This document shows positions 33,688 to 44,428 of a DNA stretch of 64,000 nucleotides, in pieces. The DNA is taken from positions 1 to 64,000 of the forward strand of contig CAWHCT010000019.1 of assembly GCA_963827785.1 (NCBI GenBank), in the 5' to 3' direction. Both the position numbers and the translations under genes were made by a program. The DNA is from Site-B1 sp963827785 (GTDB taxonomy: Bacteria; Bacteroidota; Bacteroidia; Flavobacteriales; Flavobacteriaceae). Position 1 is the stretch's first letter; each line of letters opens with the position of its first letter. The notes beneath the pieces are model-generated. The model had not been told where the DNA came from. It searched no databases and worked only from the letters and a program-made list of their open reading frames with translations.

Positions 33688-34229
33688 CTACTTATCTATT
33701 AAATAAACCGCATCTTTACCATCATTCTCTTTCCAGTTTACCATTACTTTTTCCTCATTAATAGCATCTACCTGTCGTCCTTTATAATCTGGTTGTATTG
33801 GTAAATGTCTGCTAAATCGTCTGTCAATTAATGTTAAAAGTTCTATTTCAGTTAGGTCTTCCAAATGATTGAATTGCTGTTAATGCAGCACGAATGCTTC
33901 TTCCTGTATATAGCACATCATCAACAAAAACCACTTTTTTGTTTTCTACAATAAAATCTATTTCTGTAGTATTGGCTTCTAAGAGGTTTTTCTCCTCTTC
34001 TAAAATCATCTCTGTAAAATGTAATATCAAAATATCCCAATTTAACACTCTTTATTTTGTAATCTTCCCTCAACAATTCAACTAATCTATTGGCAAAAAA
34101 TTTACCTCGTGGTTGTATACCAATTAAAACTGTATTAGTAAAGTCGTTGTGATTTTCAATTAATTGACAAGCCAGTCGATGAAGAATGATGTTTACCTCT
34201 TTTGCATTAAGTAACACTTTTTGACTCAT
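33688..34229 (-). CDS. pyrR: PyrR bifunctional regulator/uracil phosphoribosyltransferase (frame broken)
   Basis: PRPP-binding protein that in Firmicutes controls pyr mRNA attenuation and has UPRTase activity. Seen here: the start MSQKVLLNAKEVNIILHRL, TVLIGIQPRGKFFANRL, LGYFDITFYRDDFRR, the PRPP motif VVFVDDVLYTGRSIRAAL, then TLIDRRFSRHLPIQPDY and VNWKENDGKDAVYLIDK. Breaks lie at about 34025, 33985 and 33860; the repaired product has about 180 residues, as expected. It leads the operon toward pyrB. I see no classical PyrR-binding attenuator in the leader, so regulation may differ from that of Bacillus. Confidence 0.9.
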
Positions 34230-34301
34230 AAATTATCCAAACGTATTTGGTATGCAAAGTTAATGCAAAAAATTAAAACAGTGCAATTAATTATATGGAA
34301 T

Positions 34302-34329
34302 AAAAAAAGCCTTCAAAATTGAAGGCTTT
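34302..34329 (-). terminator. Terminator of rpsA
   Basis: The stem AAGCCTTC / GAAGGCTT with an AATTTT-type loop, followed on the minus strand by a T-run of seven. It sits 24 bases after the rpsA stop. Confidence 0.85.
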
Positions 34330-34352
34330 AGTTTTTGTCAACGAACTGAAAA

Positions 34353-36399
34353 TTACTTTTTCCCGTCCATTTTATCTTTAAGAGCTTGTAAAGCATCATT
34401 AGCATCACCTAAAGTTGGTTTAGACTCTGCTGCTGCTGCTTTAGCTTTTTTAGCTGCTGCTTTAACATTTTTCTGCTCCTCTTCTCTAAAGATGGCTGTA
34501 TGAGAAGCAACTACACGTTTGAATTCTTTATTGAATTCAATTATTTTAAAGTCTGCTGATTCTCCTTTCTTCAATTTTTTACCATCTTCCTTCTCTAAAT
34601 GACGAGATGGAACAAAGGCAACTATATCTTCATTAAAGTTAATTGTAGCTCCTTTATCAACTATTTCCGCTATTTCCGCATTATGGACAGTTTCTAAAGC
34701 GAAATCTTTTTCGTATTTATCCCAAGGATTTACAGTAGTTTGTTTGTGACCTAAGCTCAATTTTCTGCCTTCAACATCAAGTTCAAGAACAATCACATCT
34801 AGCGTATCACCAACTGCACAAAATTCACTTGGATGCTTGATCTTTCTTGGTCCAAGACAGATCTGATATATAGATCAATCCATCAATTCCTTCTTCAAGT
34901 TCAACAAACACTCCAAAATTGGTAAAGTTTCTAACAATTCCTGTATGTTTTGAACCTACGGGATATTTAGTAGTAATATCTGTCCATGGATCCGGCGTTA
35001 ATTGCTTGATCCCAAGAGACATTTTACGATCTTCTCTATCTAATGTCAGAATAACAGCTTCTAATACATCACCTACAGATACAAAATCCTGAGCTGATCT
35101 TAAATGAGTTGACCAAGACATTTCTGAAACGTGAATTAAGCCTTCAACACCTTCTTCAACTTCAATGAATGCACCATAATCAGCAATTACAACCACTCTT
35201 CCTTTAACTTTATCTCCAACTTTTACAGTATCGGCTAAAGCTTCCCAAGGGTGCTTGCTTAATTGTTTTAATCCAAGTTGAATTCTGGATTTGTCTTCAT
35301 CAAAATCAAGAATAACTACATTTAGTTTTTGATCTAATTCAACCACTTCATTTGGATGATTTATTCTTGACCAGGAAAGATCCGTTATGTGAATCAATCC
35401 ATCAACTCCTCCAAGATCAATAAATACCCCATAAGAAGTAATGTTCTTAACAATACCTTCCAGTACCTGACCTTTTTCAAGCTGACTTATAATTTCTTTT
35501 TTCTGTTCTTCAATATCTGCTTCTATTAAAGCTTTATGTGAAACTACCACATTCTTGAATTCATGATTGATCTTAACAACCTTAAATTCCATAGTTTTGT
35601 TTACATATTGATCGTAATCTCTTATCGGCTTAACATCAATTTGAGATCCAGGTAAGAATGCCTCAATACCAAATACATCAACGATCATACCTCCTTTTGT
35701 TCGGCATTTTACAAATCCATTGACGATCTCTCCATTATCATGTGCATTGTTAACTCTATCCCAAGCCTTAATAACTCTGGCTTTTCTATGTGATAAAACA
35801 AGTTGACCTGTTGCATCTTCACGAACATCGATCAATACTTCTACTTTGTCTCCTGTTTTTAGATTAGGGTTGTAACGAAATTCGTTTAAGGAAATAACAC
35901 CTTCTGATTTAGCATTGATATCTATGATGACATCTCTATCTGTCATATAAATAACGGTACCTTCCACAACTTCATCATCCAATGTGTCAACGAAGTTTTC
36001 AGCGACCAACTTTTCAAACTCCTCCAATTGCTTGTCTTCAACAGGATCAATACCTTCCTGGTAGTTGTGCCAATTGAATTCTTTAAGAAATTTTTCCGGG
36101 TTTGCCTGAGCTTCTGATACAGTTTCTTCAGTCTTAGGCTCTGCAACTGCTACTTCGGGAGTTTCAACTACTGCTTTTTTTGTTCTAGCTTTAGGTTTAG
36201 CTACTTCTACTTCCGGCATTTCAACTTTCGCCTTTTTTGAACTAGCTTTAGGTTTGGCTCCTTCTAATTCCGGAGTTATAACTTCAGCCTTTTCTGTACT
36301 AGCTTTAGATTTGGCTACTTTAACTTCCGGGGTTTCAACTTCAGCCTTTTTAGATTTCGCTTTCGTTGCTTTTGCTTTTGTTTCTTTCTTTTCAGCCAT
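34353..36399 (-). CDS. rpsA: 30S ribosomal protein S1 with Lys-rich N-terminal repeats (one frame break)
   Basis: Ribosomal mRNA-binding protein with six S1 (OB-fold) domains, recognisable from VEGTVIYMTDRDVIIDINAKS onward, through FIDLGGVDGLIHITDLSWSR and FIEVEEGVEGLIHVSEMSWS, to the last near IAEIVDKGATINFNED. The frame breaks at about 34825-34840 (DLSWTKK ... KIKHPSEFCAVGD), a likely sequencing error in an essential gene. The corrected length is about 682 residues. Residues 13-88 hold four 19-residue repeats rich in Lys, Ala, Pro and Glu before the first S1 domain, and the C-terminal tail is Ala/Lys-rich. It follows cmk on the same strand, the usual order in Bacteroidota. Confidence 0.93.
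36136..36363 (-). repeat. 57-bp tandem repeat in rpsA, four copies
   Basis: Encodes four 19-residue units of the form KAxxKKAxVETPEVxVAKP at the N-terminus of S1. The units are related but not identical (for example EVITPELEGAKP versus KVEMPEVEVAKP), so the expansion is not very recent. Confidence 0.75.
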
Positions 36400-36572
36400 G
36401 TGCTGATTTAAATTTGTATTCTGATTGTTTCGGATGAATTAAGCAATTAACAAACAGAAGGGTTAATTTTATTTTTTTTGATCCTTTTATCATCCTGATG
36501 TATCGCTAAAAGGAGCGCAAAAATAATACTTTTTAAGAGAATCGCCTAATTGTAAATGAAAAAAGTATAGAT

Positions 36573-37268
36573 TTATTCATAATCTTCTAAGGTCATATTG
36601 ACCAACTCCATGACTTTTTGAAATGTTTCCTCCTTTGTGAGATCTGAATTATCTATCTCAACAGCGTCTGAAGCTTTGAGTAACGGGGAGTCTGCCCTGT
36701 GGGAATCTATGTAATCTCTTTCCTGAACATTCCTCAACACCTCTTGATAACTTACATCGTCTCCTTTCTCAATTAATTCATAATAACGCCTTTTGGCTCT
36801 TTTATCTGGTGAGGTGTTTAAAAATATCTTCAATTCGGCTTTAGGAAAAACAACTGTACCTATATCACGCCCATCCATGACAACTCCCTTATTTTTTCCC
36901 ATTTCCTTTTGCTGTCTGACCAATTGTTGACGTACTTCAGTAATTGCTGAAACCTGACTCACAAAGCTTGAAACTTCAAGTGTGCGTATTTGCTTTTCAA
37001 TATTAACTGAATTCAAGTAAACCTCAGAAAAACCGAGATCGTTATTATAGATAAAACTGATGTTTATTTTTGGTAATTCTGGAATAAAATCACTGACTCG
37101 AAATCCGGATTTGTCAATAAATCCATTTTTCATTGCATAATAGGTCACAGCTCTGTACATAGCTCCGGAATCGACATAAGTATAACCTAAAGCACTGGCA
37201 ACATGCTTTGCAACAGTGCTTTTACCGGTTGAAGAATATCCGTCAATTGCAATTGTAATTTTTCGCAT
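36573..37268 (-). CDS. cmk: Cytidylate kinase
   Basis: Phosphorylates CMP and dCMP with ATP. An intact 231-residue protein with the P-loop AIDGYSSTGKSTVAKHVA at the N-terminus, SGAMYRAVTYYAMKNG (substrate site), VVMDGRDIGTVVFPKAELKI, and the LID Arg segment RAKRRYYELIEKG. Length and motifs are standard. Its ATG directly abuts the porQ stop, so the two are translationally coupled, and rpsA follows 173 bp downstream. The porQ-cmk pairing is common in flavobacteria. Confidence 0.95.
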   Translation of the reverse strand: MRKITIAIDGYSSTGKSTVAKHVASALGYTYVDSGAMYRAVTYYAMKNGFIDKSGFRVSDFIPELPKINISFIYNNDLGFSEVYLNSVNIEKQIRTLEVSSFVSQVSAITEVRQQLVRQQKEMGKNKGVVMDGRDIGTVVFPKAELKIFLNTSPDKRAKRRYYELIEKGDDVSYQEVLRNVQERDYIDSHRADSPLLKASDAVEIDNSDLTKEETFQKVMELVNMTLEDYE

Positions 37269-38288
37269 TTATTGTAAATCTATATTCAAGCCAAAAAAAC
37301 TAGTATTTGCAGCACTACTATAGCGTGCATGCGTATAGCTAAACCTTATTTTATTCATTTTAAGTCCAACTCCAAAAGATAATCCGGAAAAATTTCGTTG
37401 TTCCAATATCCTGAGTTCTTCTGCGCGTCTAAAGTTATAACCTAATCTAATATTAAATCCTTTTTCCGGAAATAATTCTGCTCCAAGAACTAAATGTCTT
37501 AAAGCATTATTAAAAAAACTTACTTTTTCATCGGTTTGATTTCCATTTAAATCTGTTATAACCCTCGCCGGATTAGGTTCTGAAATGTTCCAGGTTTGAA
37601 TATTTTCCATTGTCAGATGCCATCTGATTGGGACATTTTCCAGTTGTTGCGACATACCAAAATCCAACTCCAATGGCAATGGTTCATTTTGACCGGCATA
37701 AGTAGTGATCTGTGTTCCTAGATTACGAATAGCTATTGCAGCATAGAATCCGATGGTTTCATCGATATATATTGCACCAAGATCCAAAGCCATTCCAAAA
37801 GAGGAATATTGCTCCAATTTTGAGGTGATAAATTTAATATTTGTACCTAAATATATATCGGTATGTGGAATGTTAAAAGCGTAACCCAAGGATAGAGCCG
37901 CTTCACTACCCGAAAAAGAACCGGTTGAATTTCCCGCTTCATCATAACCATCAAAATTACCATAATTAATATATGTAACCCCTCCGTGAAATGTTTGAGT
38001 TCTCCTATCCAAGGTATAAGCATAAGCTGCAGTACCATAACCAATACCTCCCAAATAACTGGAATAGTTAAGTGATAATTGACTATCCATATTAGCATTA
38101 ATGGCTGCCGGATTGAACAAGGCCTGCGTCACATCATAGTCATAAATTGTAATAATTTTCCCTCCCAAAGCTGCTTGTCGTGGAGAAGAAACCAGATTAA
38201 GAAACTGATATGTCGATTCACCACCTATTTGACTAAAAACAAATGGTGCCATTAGCATACAAATAAGAATGGTAATTTTCTTTTGCAT
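37269..38288 (-). CDS. porQ: Type IX secretion system protein PorQ
   Basis: An intact 339-residue outer-membrane protein of the PorQ family. The signal peptide ends FVFSQ; then GGESTYQFLNLVSSPRQAALGG, the family start, and DVTQALFNPAAINANMDSQL. Beta-strands alternate to the end (FFGLNIDLQ). In Porphyromonas PorQ works with PorU, PorV and PorZ at the cell surface, where T9SS cargo is cleaved and attached. This fits the type B cargo proteins encoded 10-30 kb away. It lies between lon and cmk and is followed by cmk without a gap. Confidence 0.88.
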   Translation of the reverse strand: MQKKITILICMLMAPFVFSQIGGESTYQFLNLVSSPRQAALGGKIITIYDYDVTQALFNPAAINANMDSQLSLNYSSYLGGIGYGTAAYAYTLDRRTQTFHGGVTYINYGNFDGYDEAGNSTGSFSGSEAALSLGYAFNIPHTDIYLGTNIKFITSKLEQYSSFGMALDLGAIYIDETIGFYAAIAIRNLGTQITTYAGQNEPLPLELDFGMSQQLENVPIRWHLTMENIQTWNISEPNPARVITDLNGNQTDEKVSFFNNALRHLVLGAELFPEKGFNIRLGYNFRRAEELRILEQRNFSGLSFGVGLKMNKIRFSYTHARYSSAANTSFFGLNIDLQ

Positions 38289-38349
38289 AGATGCGCAAAG
38301 TAACTAAATCTAACTTATAACGTCCTGAAGTACAATATATTTTTTATCA

Positions 38350-38378
38350 TTAAAAAACCCCGATTTTTCATCGAGGTT
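38350..38378 (-). terminator. Terminator between lon and porQ
   Basis: On the minus strand AACCTCGAT pairs with ATCGGGGTT (one G-T pair) over a GAAAA loop, followed by a T-run. It directly follows the lon stop, so porQ needs its own promoter. Confidence 0.8.
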
Positions 38379-38383
38379 TCCAC

Positions 38384-40800
38384 TTATAGCTTTTTGGCTT
38401 TCTTCACCTTTGTATTCGTTAAGGCTATCTTTATTACGTCATCCATATCTTTAACATAATGAAATTTTAAACCTTTGAGATATTCCGGTTTAATTTCTTC
38501 AATATCCTTCCTATTGTCTTCGCTTAACAGGATCTCTTTGATTTTTGCCCTTTTTGCTGCCAGAATTTTCTCTTTAATACCCCCTACCGGAAGCACTTTA
38601 CCTCGTAAAGTTATTTCTCCTGTCATTGCCAAATTCTTTTTCACTTTTCTTTGAGTAAACAATGATACTAAAGATGTTAACATAGTAACTCCAGCACTAG
38701 GTCCATCTTTTGGAGTAGCACCTTCAGGCACATGAATATGCACATTGTATTTTCTAAAAACATCAGGGTTAATTCCGTAATTATCTGCATTGGCTTTTAT
38801 GAATTCCATTGCAATTGTCGCAGATTCTTTCATGACCTCTCCAAGATTACCTGTAATGTTTAGGTTCCTTTACCTTTAGACAGTATAGACTCAATAAATA
38901 ATATATCACCACCCACTCTGGTCCAAGCTAGACCTGTAACTACACCAGCAACATCATTATTTTCATATTTATCACTTTCTAATCTTGGCGGACCTAATAC
39001 TTCTCTCAACTTCCTCATTGGTGATCTTTAATATCATATTCCTCCTCCATCGCAATATTCTTAGCGGCATAACGTACCACTTTTGCAATTTGTTTTTCAA
39101 GACCTCTAACCCCAGATTCTCTTGTATAACCTTCAACAATTTTTTCTAATTGTGGCTTGGCAATTTTTAGATCATTTGAACTAATCCATGTTCTTTTAAT
39201 TGCTTTGGTAATAAATGTCTTTTAGCAATTTCAACTTTTTCTTCAATAGTATAGCCAGAAACATTTATAATCTCCATTCTATCCCGTAAAGCAGGCTGAA
39301 TAGTTGTTAAATTATTAGCTGTAGCAATAAACATTACTTTAGAAAGATCATATCCTAATTCTAAAAAATTATCATGAAATTCTGAGTTTTGTTCTGGATC
39401 TAATACTTCTAATAAAGCCGAGGAAGGATCTCCTTGACTTCCTACATTGACAATTTATCAATTTCATCTAATACAAAAACTGGATTACTGAGTACCTGCT
39501 TTCTTTAGGCTTTGAATTATTCTTCCTGGCATGGCACCAATATATGTTTTTCTGTGCCCTCTTATTTCTGCTTCATCACGCTAACCCCCCTAAAGAAATC
39601 CTAACATATTCTCTTCCTAAAGCTTCTGCAACAGACTTTCCTAATGAAGTTTTTCCTACACCCGGAGGTCCATAAAGACATAAAATTGGTGATTTCATAT
39701 CATTACGAAGCTTTAATACTGCTAGATATTCTATAATTCTCTTTTTTACATCATCTAATCCATAATGATCTCTATCTAAGATTTTGTTAGCTCGTTTTAA
39801 ATCAAACTTATCCGTGCTATATTCGTTCCAAGGTAAATCTAAAAATAAATCTAAATAATTACGCTGTATAGAATATTCTGCTACCTGAGGATTCATGCGC
39901 TGCATCTTTGCCAACTCTTTTTTGAAATGTTTTTTTATTTCTTCATTCCTTTCTTTTTCGCCTAAGTCGCATTTCTTCTATGTCATCATCATGCGAAGCA
40001 CCTCCCAATTCTTCTTGAATTGTTTTCATTTGTTGATGTAGAAAATACTCACGCTGTTGCTGACTCATATCGTTCTGTACCTTACTCTGAATATCGTTTT
40101 TAAGTTCTAACTTTTGGAACTCAACATTCATGTACTTTAACGTATCTAAAGCCCTTTCTTTTAGGTCATTAACTTCTAATAACTTTTGTTTGTCCTCTAC
40201 CTGAAGATTTAAATTAGAAGAAACAAAATTGATTAAAAAAGAGTTACTTTCTATATTCTTAATAGCAAAAGATGCTTCTGTTGGAATATTTGGGCTTTCT
40301 CTAATGATTTCTAATGCTAGGTCTTTTATAGAATCAATTATTGCTGTAAACTCTTTATTTTCTTTAGCAGGTCTAACTTCTGGAACTTCTCTTACCGTAG
40401 CTTTTAAATAGGGTTCGTCTGCAATAATCTCTTCGATCTTAAAGCGTTTCTTTCCTTGAATAATTACAGTAGTATTTCCATCAGGCATTTTTAATACTCT
40501 TAGAATTCTTGCTACTGTTCCTGTTTTATTAATATCTTTTATAGAGGGGTCTTCTACTTCTTCATCTTTTTGAGAAATAACACCTATTGGTTTATTGCCA
40601 TTATTGGCTTCATTTAACAGTTTAATGGACTTATCTCTACCTGCTGTGATAGGGATTACTACTCCAGGAAATAATACGGTATTTCGCAAAGGCAATATTG
40701 GTAATATCTTTGGTAATTCTTCTTTATTAATTTCATCCTCATCTTCTGGTGTCATTAAAGGAATTAACTCAGCATCTTCATCGACATCCTGAAATGACAA
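38384..40800 (-). CDS. lon: ATP-dependent Lon protease (frame broken in the middle)
   Basis: AAA+ protease that degrades misfolded and regulatory proteins in the cytoplasm. The N-terminal LON substrate domain (PILPLRNTVLFPGVVIPITA) and coiled coil (FLHQQMKTIQEELGG) are intact to about 39943. The Walker A CLYGPPGVGKTSLGKSVAEA follows. The proteolytic domain has the catalytic Ser in DGPSAGVTM and the Lys in GGIKEKILAAKRA. Between 38834 and 39575 and at about 39930 the frame shifts at least six times, although the Lon motifs can be followed across it (MFIATANNLTTIQPALRDRM). The repaired length is about 805 residues, as usual. Strong conservation argues for sequence errors. Confidence 0.93.
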
Positions 40801-41083
40801 ATTGTCAAGACTTATAAATTTGATTTTTTCATATGTCTATTTAAAGTCATTTTGTCACAATAACATAACGAATTTCATTAAAGTTAATTATAAAATTAGT
40901 GTCGAATCACGTGATAGCCTAAATATAACTGAAGATTACCTTCTTCAACACACCATCAAAAGTCAATTAATATGCCAATCGTAATATATCAAAGGAATTA
41001 TCGATATTCGAATTTGATTTTTTTTATAATAACTGTAACAAAGATTAAGTAACTTCATCATTATAATACAAAGCAATTGTTTT

Positions 41084-41638
41084 TTGACACTGACCAAAGA
41101 AAATATAGATCAATTAATACAGCTATGTAAAACTGGTGACCAACGTGCACAAATGGAAGTTTATAATAGATATTATAAGGCCATGTTCAACGCAGCTTAT
41201 AGAATTGTAAAAGATAAGTTTGAAGCCGAAGATATTATGCAAGATTCCTTTCTGTCTGCCTTTACAAAATTAGATAGCCTGAAAGATCCTAAAACATTCG
41301 GCTCCTGGTTAAAAAGAATTGTGATCAATAATAGTATTTATCATTACAATAAAAGTGCAAAATACAGTGAAGTTCCTTTAGATGATGTTCTTTACAAAGT
41401 GGAAGACAGCTCGGGAATTCCAGATGATTATGAGTTTACCAATATAAAAGCTAAACAAGTGCTGGAATCAATGAAATCATTAAAAGATAATTATAGAATT
41501 TCCTTGACTTTGAACCTAATTGAAGGATATGATTACGATGAGATCTGTGAAATTATGAATATATCTTACGCCAATTGCAGAACAACTATTTCGCGTGCAA
41601 AGGAAAGCCTTCGAAATAAAATGATGCAACAGGCCTAA
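41084..41638 (+). CDS. ECF-type RNA polymerase sigma factor
   Basis: A 184-residue sigma-70 family member with only regions 2 and 4. Region 2 reads YYKAMFNAAYRIVKDKFEAED IMQDSF, and region 4 reads YDYDEICEIMNISYANCRTT ISRAKESL, a helix-turn-helix. The start appears to be TTG (MTLTKENIDQ), since no in-frame ATG precedes it. It is followed 14 bp later by an anti-sigma-like membrane protein and two exported beta-repeat proteins, which may be its regulon. The ECF group is not assigned. Confidence 0.9.
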   Translation: MTLTKENIDQLIQLCKTGDQRAQMEVYNRYYKAMFNAAYRIVKDKFEAEDIMQDSFLSAFTKLDSLKDPKTFGSWLKRIVINNSIYHYNKSAKYSEVPLDDVLYKVEDSSGIPDDYEFTNIKAKQVLESMKSLKDNYRISLTLNLIEGYDYDEICEIMNISYANCRTTISRAKESLRNKMMQQA

Positions 41639-41652
41639 TAAAATTAATAGTT

Positions 41653-42212
41653 ATGAAAAAAGATAATATAGATACGCTTTTTGAAAATCTTAAGAATGAT
41701 TTTGATATTGAAAATCCCAATCTCAACCATCAGCAACGTTTTTTAGATAAACTTAAGAACCAAAACAAGGTTGCTGATTCCACTATAACCAAACGCAGTT
41801 ACTGGAAACCCTTATTAAGAATAGCGGCATCAGTCGTGTTATTGGTTGCCTTTTCTTTGGAACACAGCAAGAAGTAAGTGCCAAAGATTTGGCCAGTGTT
41901 TCTCCGGAAATGGCCCAAACTCAAAATTTCTTTACTTCAGCAATCTCAAATGAACTGGCTAAACTGGAAGCTGAATTTACACCAGAAACAGCAATCATAG
42001 TGGAAGATGCATTAAAGCAAATTGAAATTCTCGAATCAAAATATGAATTGCTTAAGAAAGACCTTTCTGAAAGCGGAGATGACAGCCGAGTTATCTATGC
42101 CATGATTTCAAACTTTCAAAACAGAATTGATCTGTTACAAAATGTAATACAAAAAATAGAAGAAATTAAACAACTTAAACAAAATACAAATGAAAACGCA
42201 GCAACTTTATAA
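41653..42212 (+). CDS. Anti-sigma-factor-like membrane protein (frame broken)
   Basis: The N-terminal 60 residues (MKKDNIDTLFENLKNDFDIE, NHQQRFLDKLKNQ) are cytoplasmic and resemble sigma-binding tails. One membrane helix follows (LLRIAASVVLLVAFS), then an outside segment with a predicted coiled coil (SNELAKLEAEFTPETAII to IQKIEEIKQLKQ). The frame breaks at about 41858, where one added T gives AFSFGTQQEVSAKDLASVS. The repaired length is about 186 residues. Position directly after the ECF gene supports an anti-sigma role. Its 3' end overlaps the next gene by 23 bases. Confidence 0.7.
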
Positions 42213-43276
42213 ATTGGTATTGCTCCTATTAATCCCGGCTATTACCCTTGCGGGAGATGAATGGAAAGGTAAATACACCAAAAATAAAATGATCAATAAA
42301 GTATTCACGGTGAATAGTGACGCTACTCTAAAGATCAATAACAGCTATGGCAATTTAGATATTGCTACATGGGATGAAAACAGAATTGAAATTCAGGTTT
42401 CTATTACAACCAATGGTAATGACGAAGAAAAGGTTCTAAAAAAATTAGATGAGATCACAGTAAAATTTTCCTCAAGTTCAGAATGGGTATCAGCAGAAAC
42501 AATATTCAATAAAAATAAATCGAATTCCTGGTGGAACTGGGCCAAAAACAACAATGTCAATATGGAAATCAATTACTTGGTTAAAATGCCTGTCACTAAT
42601 GCAGTGATTTTAGATAATGACTATGGCAATATTAATCTGGATAAATTAAAAGGTGTGGCCAAAATTAGCTGTGATTATGGAAAAATAACCACTAAAGAAT
42701 TAATGGCGGATAACAACTCTATAAGTTTTGATTATACCAATAATAGTTATTTTGAGTATATAAAAAGTGGAAAAATCCATGCCGATTATAGTGGTTATAC
42801 TGTATCTAAGACAGAGAATTTAGATATAGCTGCAGACTACACACAATCTAAAATTGAAGTTGCCGAAAATATTAACTACAGTTGTGACTACGGGGGAATC
42901 ACGATTGAAAAAGTTAATAATGTAGTTGGAAATGGCGATTATTTAACAACCAGAATAGGTGATGTTTATAAAAATATAACCATTGAAGCAGATTATGGTT
43001 CTATAAAAATTGATAACATGACCGCCAATGCAGGAGATTTGAAAATCAATTCAGATTATGTCGGTATAAAAGTAGGAATAGACCCAGCTTATAATTTCGA
43101 TTTTGAAATTGATCTGGAATATGGGTCATTAAAGGACACTGAAGGATTTCAATATAAAAAACAAAATATAGAATCTGGTGACAAATACTACTTTGGTTAT
43201 TACGGAAAACAGAACAGTGGTAATTTGATTACGAATTTCCTCTGATTATGGTAGTGTAACATTCATTAAAAATTAA
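42190..43276 (+). CDS. Exported DUF4097-type beta-repeat protein
   Basis: The signal peptide ends ITLAG. The mature part is a stack of short strands with repeated DYG units (NDYGNINLDKL, CDYGKITTKEL, CDYGGITIEKV, ADYGSIKIDNM), as in DUF4097 beta-solenoid proteins. A break at about 43240 disturbs only the end; fixing it gives ITISSDYGSVTFIKN with stop at 43276, about 362 residues. It overlaps the anti-sigma-like gene, so translation is coupled. Proteins of this family often accompany ECF sigma/anti-sigma pairs in Bacteroidota; the molecular role is not known. Confidence 0.75.
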
Positions 43277-43297
43277 TTAGCTTCAAAATATTTAAAC

Positions 43298-44031
43298 ATG
43301 AAAAAAATCAACTCTAAATTATTACTTGTTATAGCACTAATATTCACTACATCATAAGTGCTCAAAATTGGTGGAGAAACTCTGTCAAAGGTAATGGAAA
43401 GGTTACCAAAATCACAAGAACCACTGCCGATTATGACGCCGTGAGATGTGCAGGTTTTATGGATTTTGAACTTGTGAAGGGGAAAGAAGGAATCATTACA
43501 ATTGAAGGAGAGGAAAACCTCTTGGAACATATTGTAACCGAAATAGAAAATAATGCATTGATTGTTAAAGTAGAAAATGGAGTAAACATAAAAACCACTT
43601 GGAATAAAGGAATTAAAATCACGATCCCTTTTGAAGACATTGAAAAAATTTCATTATCCGGATCAGGCGATATTTGGAACACAGACAAAATAATTACAAA
43701 TAATTTGAGTATTGATCTTGCGGGTTCCGGAGATATTAAACTTACTGTAAAAACCGAATCCCTGACGAGCAGTGTTTCCGGTTCTGGAGATATTAAGGTT
43801 ATGGGAGAAACTAATTATCTGGAAACCAAAGTAACAGGTTCCGGGGATTTCCATGGATATGAATTAAATGCTGAAAATACTGAGGCTTATGTCACTGGGT
43901 CTGGTGATATTAAAGTTGTAAGCAATAAAATGCTCAAAGCCAGAGTAACAGGTTCTGGAGATATTCAATACAGGGGTAATCCGGATAAAGAGGATACTAA
44001 AGTAGTTGGATCCGGAAGTATCAAGAAGTAG
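43298..44031 (+). CDS. Exported DUF2807 (GIN-type) protein (frame broken in the signal region)
   Basis: The start MKKINSKLLLVIALIFTTS is a signal peptide; one missing A at about 43355 breaks the frame, and fixing it gives SISAQNWW. The mature part carries DUF2807 with six or more repeats of the GSGDI type (SGSGDIWNT, AGSGDIKLT, SGSGDIKVM, TGSGDIKVV). These form a short right-handed beta-helix, a fold sometimes named a putative auto-transporter adhesin head. The total is about 244 residues. It is the last gene of the sigma-factor cluster and ends at a terminator. Confidence 0.78.
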
Positions 44032-44040
44032 AAAAATATT

Positions 44041-44078
44041 AAAAAAGCCACTGCATTAAGTGGCTTTATTTTTATTTT
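44041..44078. terminator. Bidirectional terminator
   Basis: The stem AAAGCCACT / AGTGGCTTT at 44044-44067 with flanking A-run and T-run. It closes the sigma-factor cluster and may also serve the small lipoprotein gene on the minus strand. Confidence 0.8.
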
Positions 44079-44099
44079 GGTAAGAATAAGTAATTGTAT

Positions 44100-44390
44100 T
44101 TAATTCTCGGCGATACAATCACCAAGACTGTCAATTATATCTAGAACCGTACTATCTTCTCCACAAAATGTTAATTTATTCTGTAATGACAGTTTATAAG
44201 CATTACACAATTCAGAATAGTTGGTCTGATTTGCATTGTTAAAATTTGCTTTTGCTATTTGCACTTCATTGGTTGCTTCAGTACAAGAAATTCCATTATC
44301 TATTACAAAATCACCTTCCAAAGGTTCGTTTTCACAGTTGAATCCGGTAAAAAGGATTAAAAATGATAAAAGGGCAAATAATTTTTTCAT
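44100..44390 (-). CDS. Small lipoprotein of unknown function
   Basis: An intact 96-residue protein. The signal peptide MKKLFALLSFLILFTGFNC ends in a lipobox-type Cys. The mature part has four further Cys (SCTEA, LCNAY, FCGED, DCIAE), which could form two disulfides, and is otherwise helical with many Asn. Small Cys-rich lipoproteins of this size are common in Flavobacteriaceae. It follows the MFS transporter gene on the same strand (38 bp) and ends at the shared terminator. No function can be given. Confidence 0.65.
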   Translation of the reverse strand: MKKLFALLSFLILFTGFNCENEPLEGDFVIDNGISCTEATNEVQIAKANFNNANQTNYSELCNAYKLSLQNKLTFCGEDSTVLDIIDSLGDCIAEN

Positions 44391-44428
44391 TTGATTTTGA
44401 TTGATGACGCAAACTTAAATATTTTCTG

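Noticed and set aside
40229..40984. Several plus-strand open frames over the lon N-terminus and upstream region
   Set aside because: They are shadows of the minus-strand lon gene or AT-rich noise, without start context or recognisable sequence.
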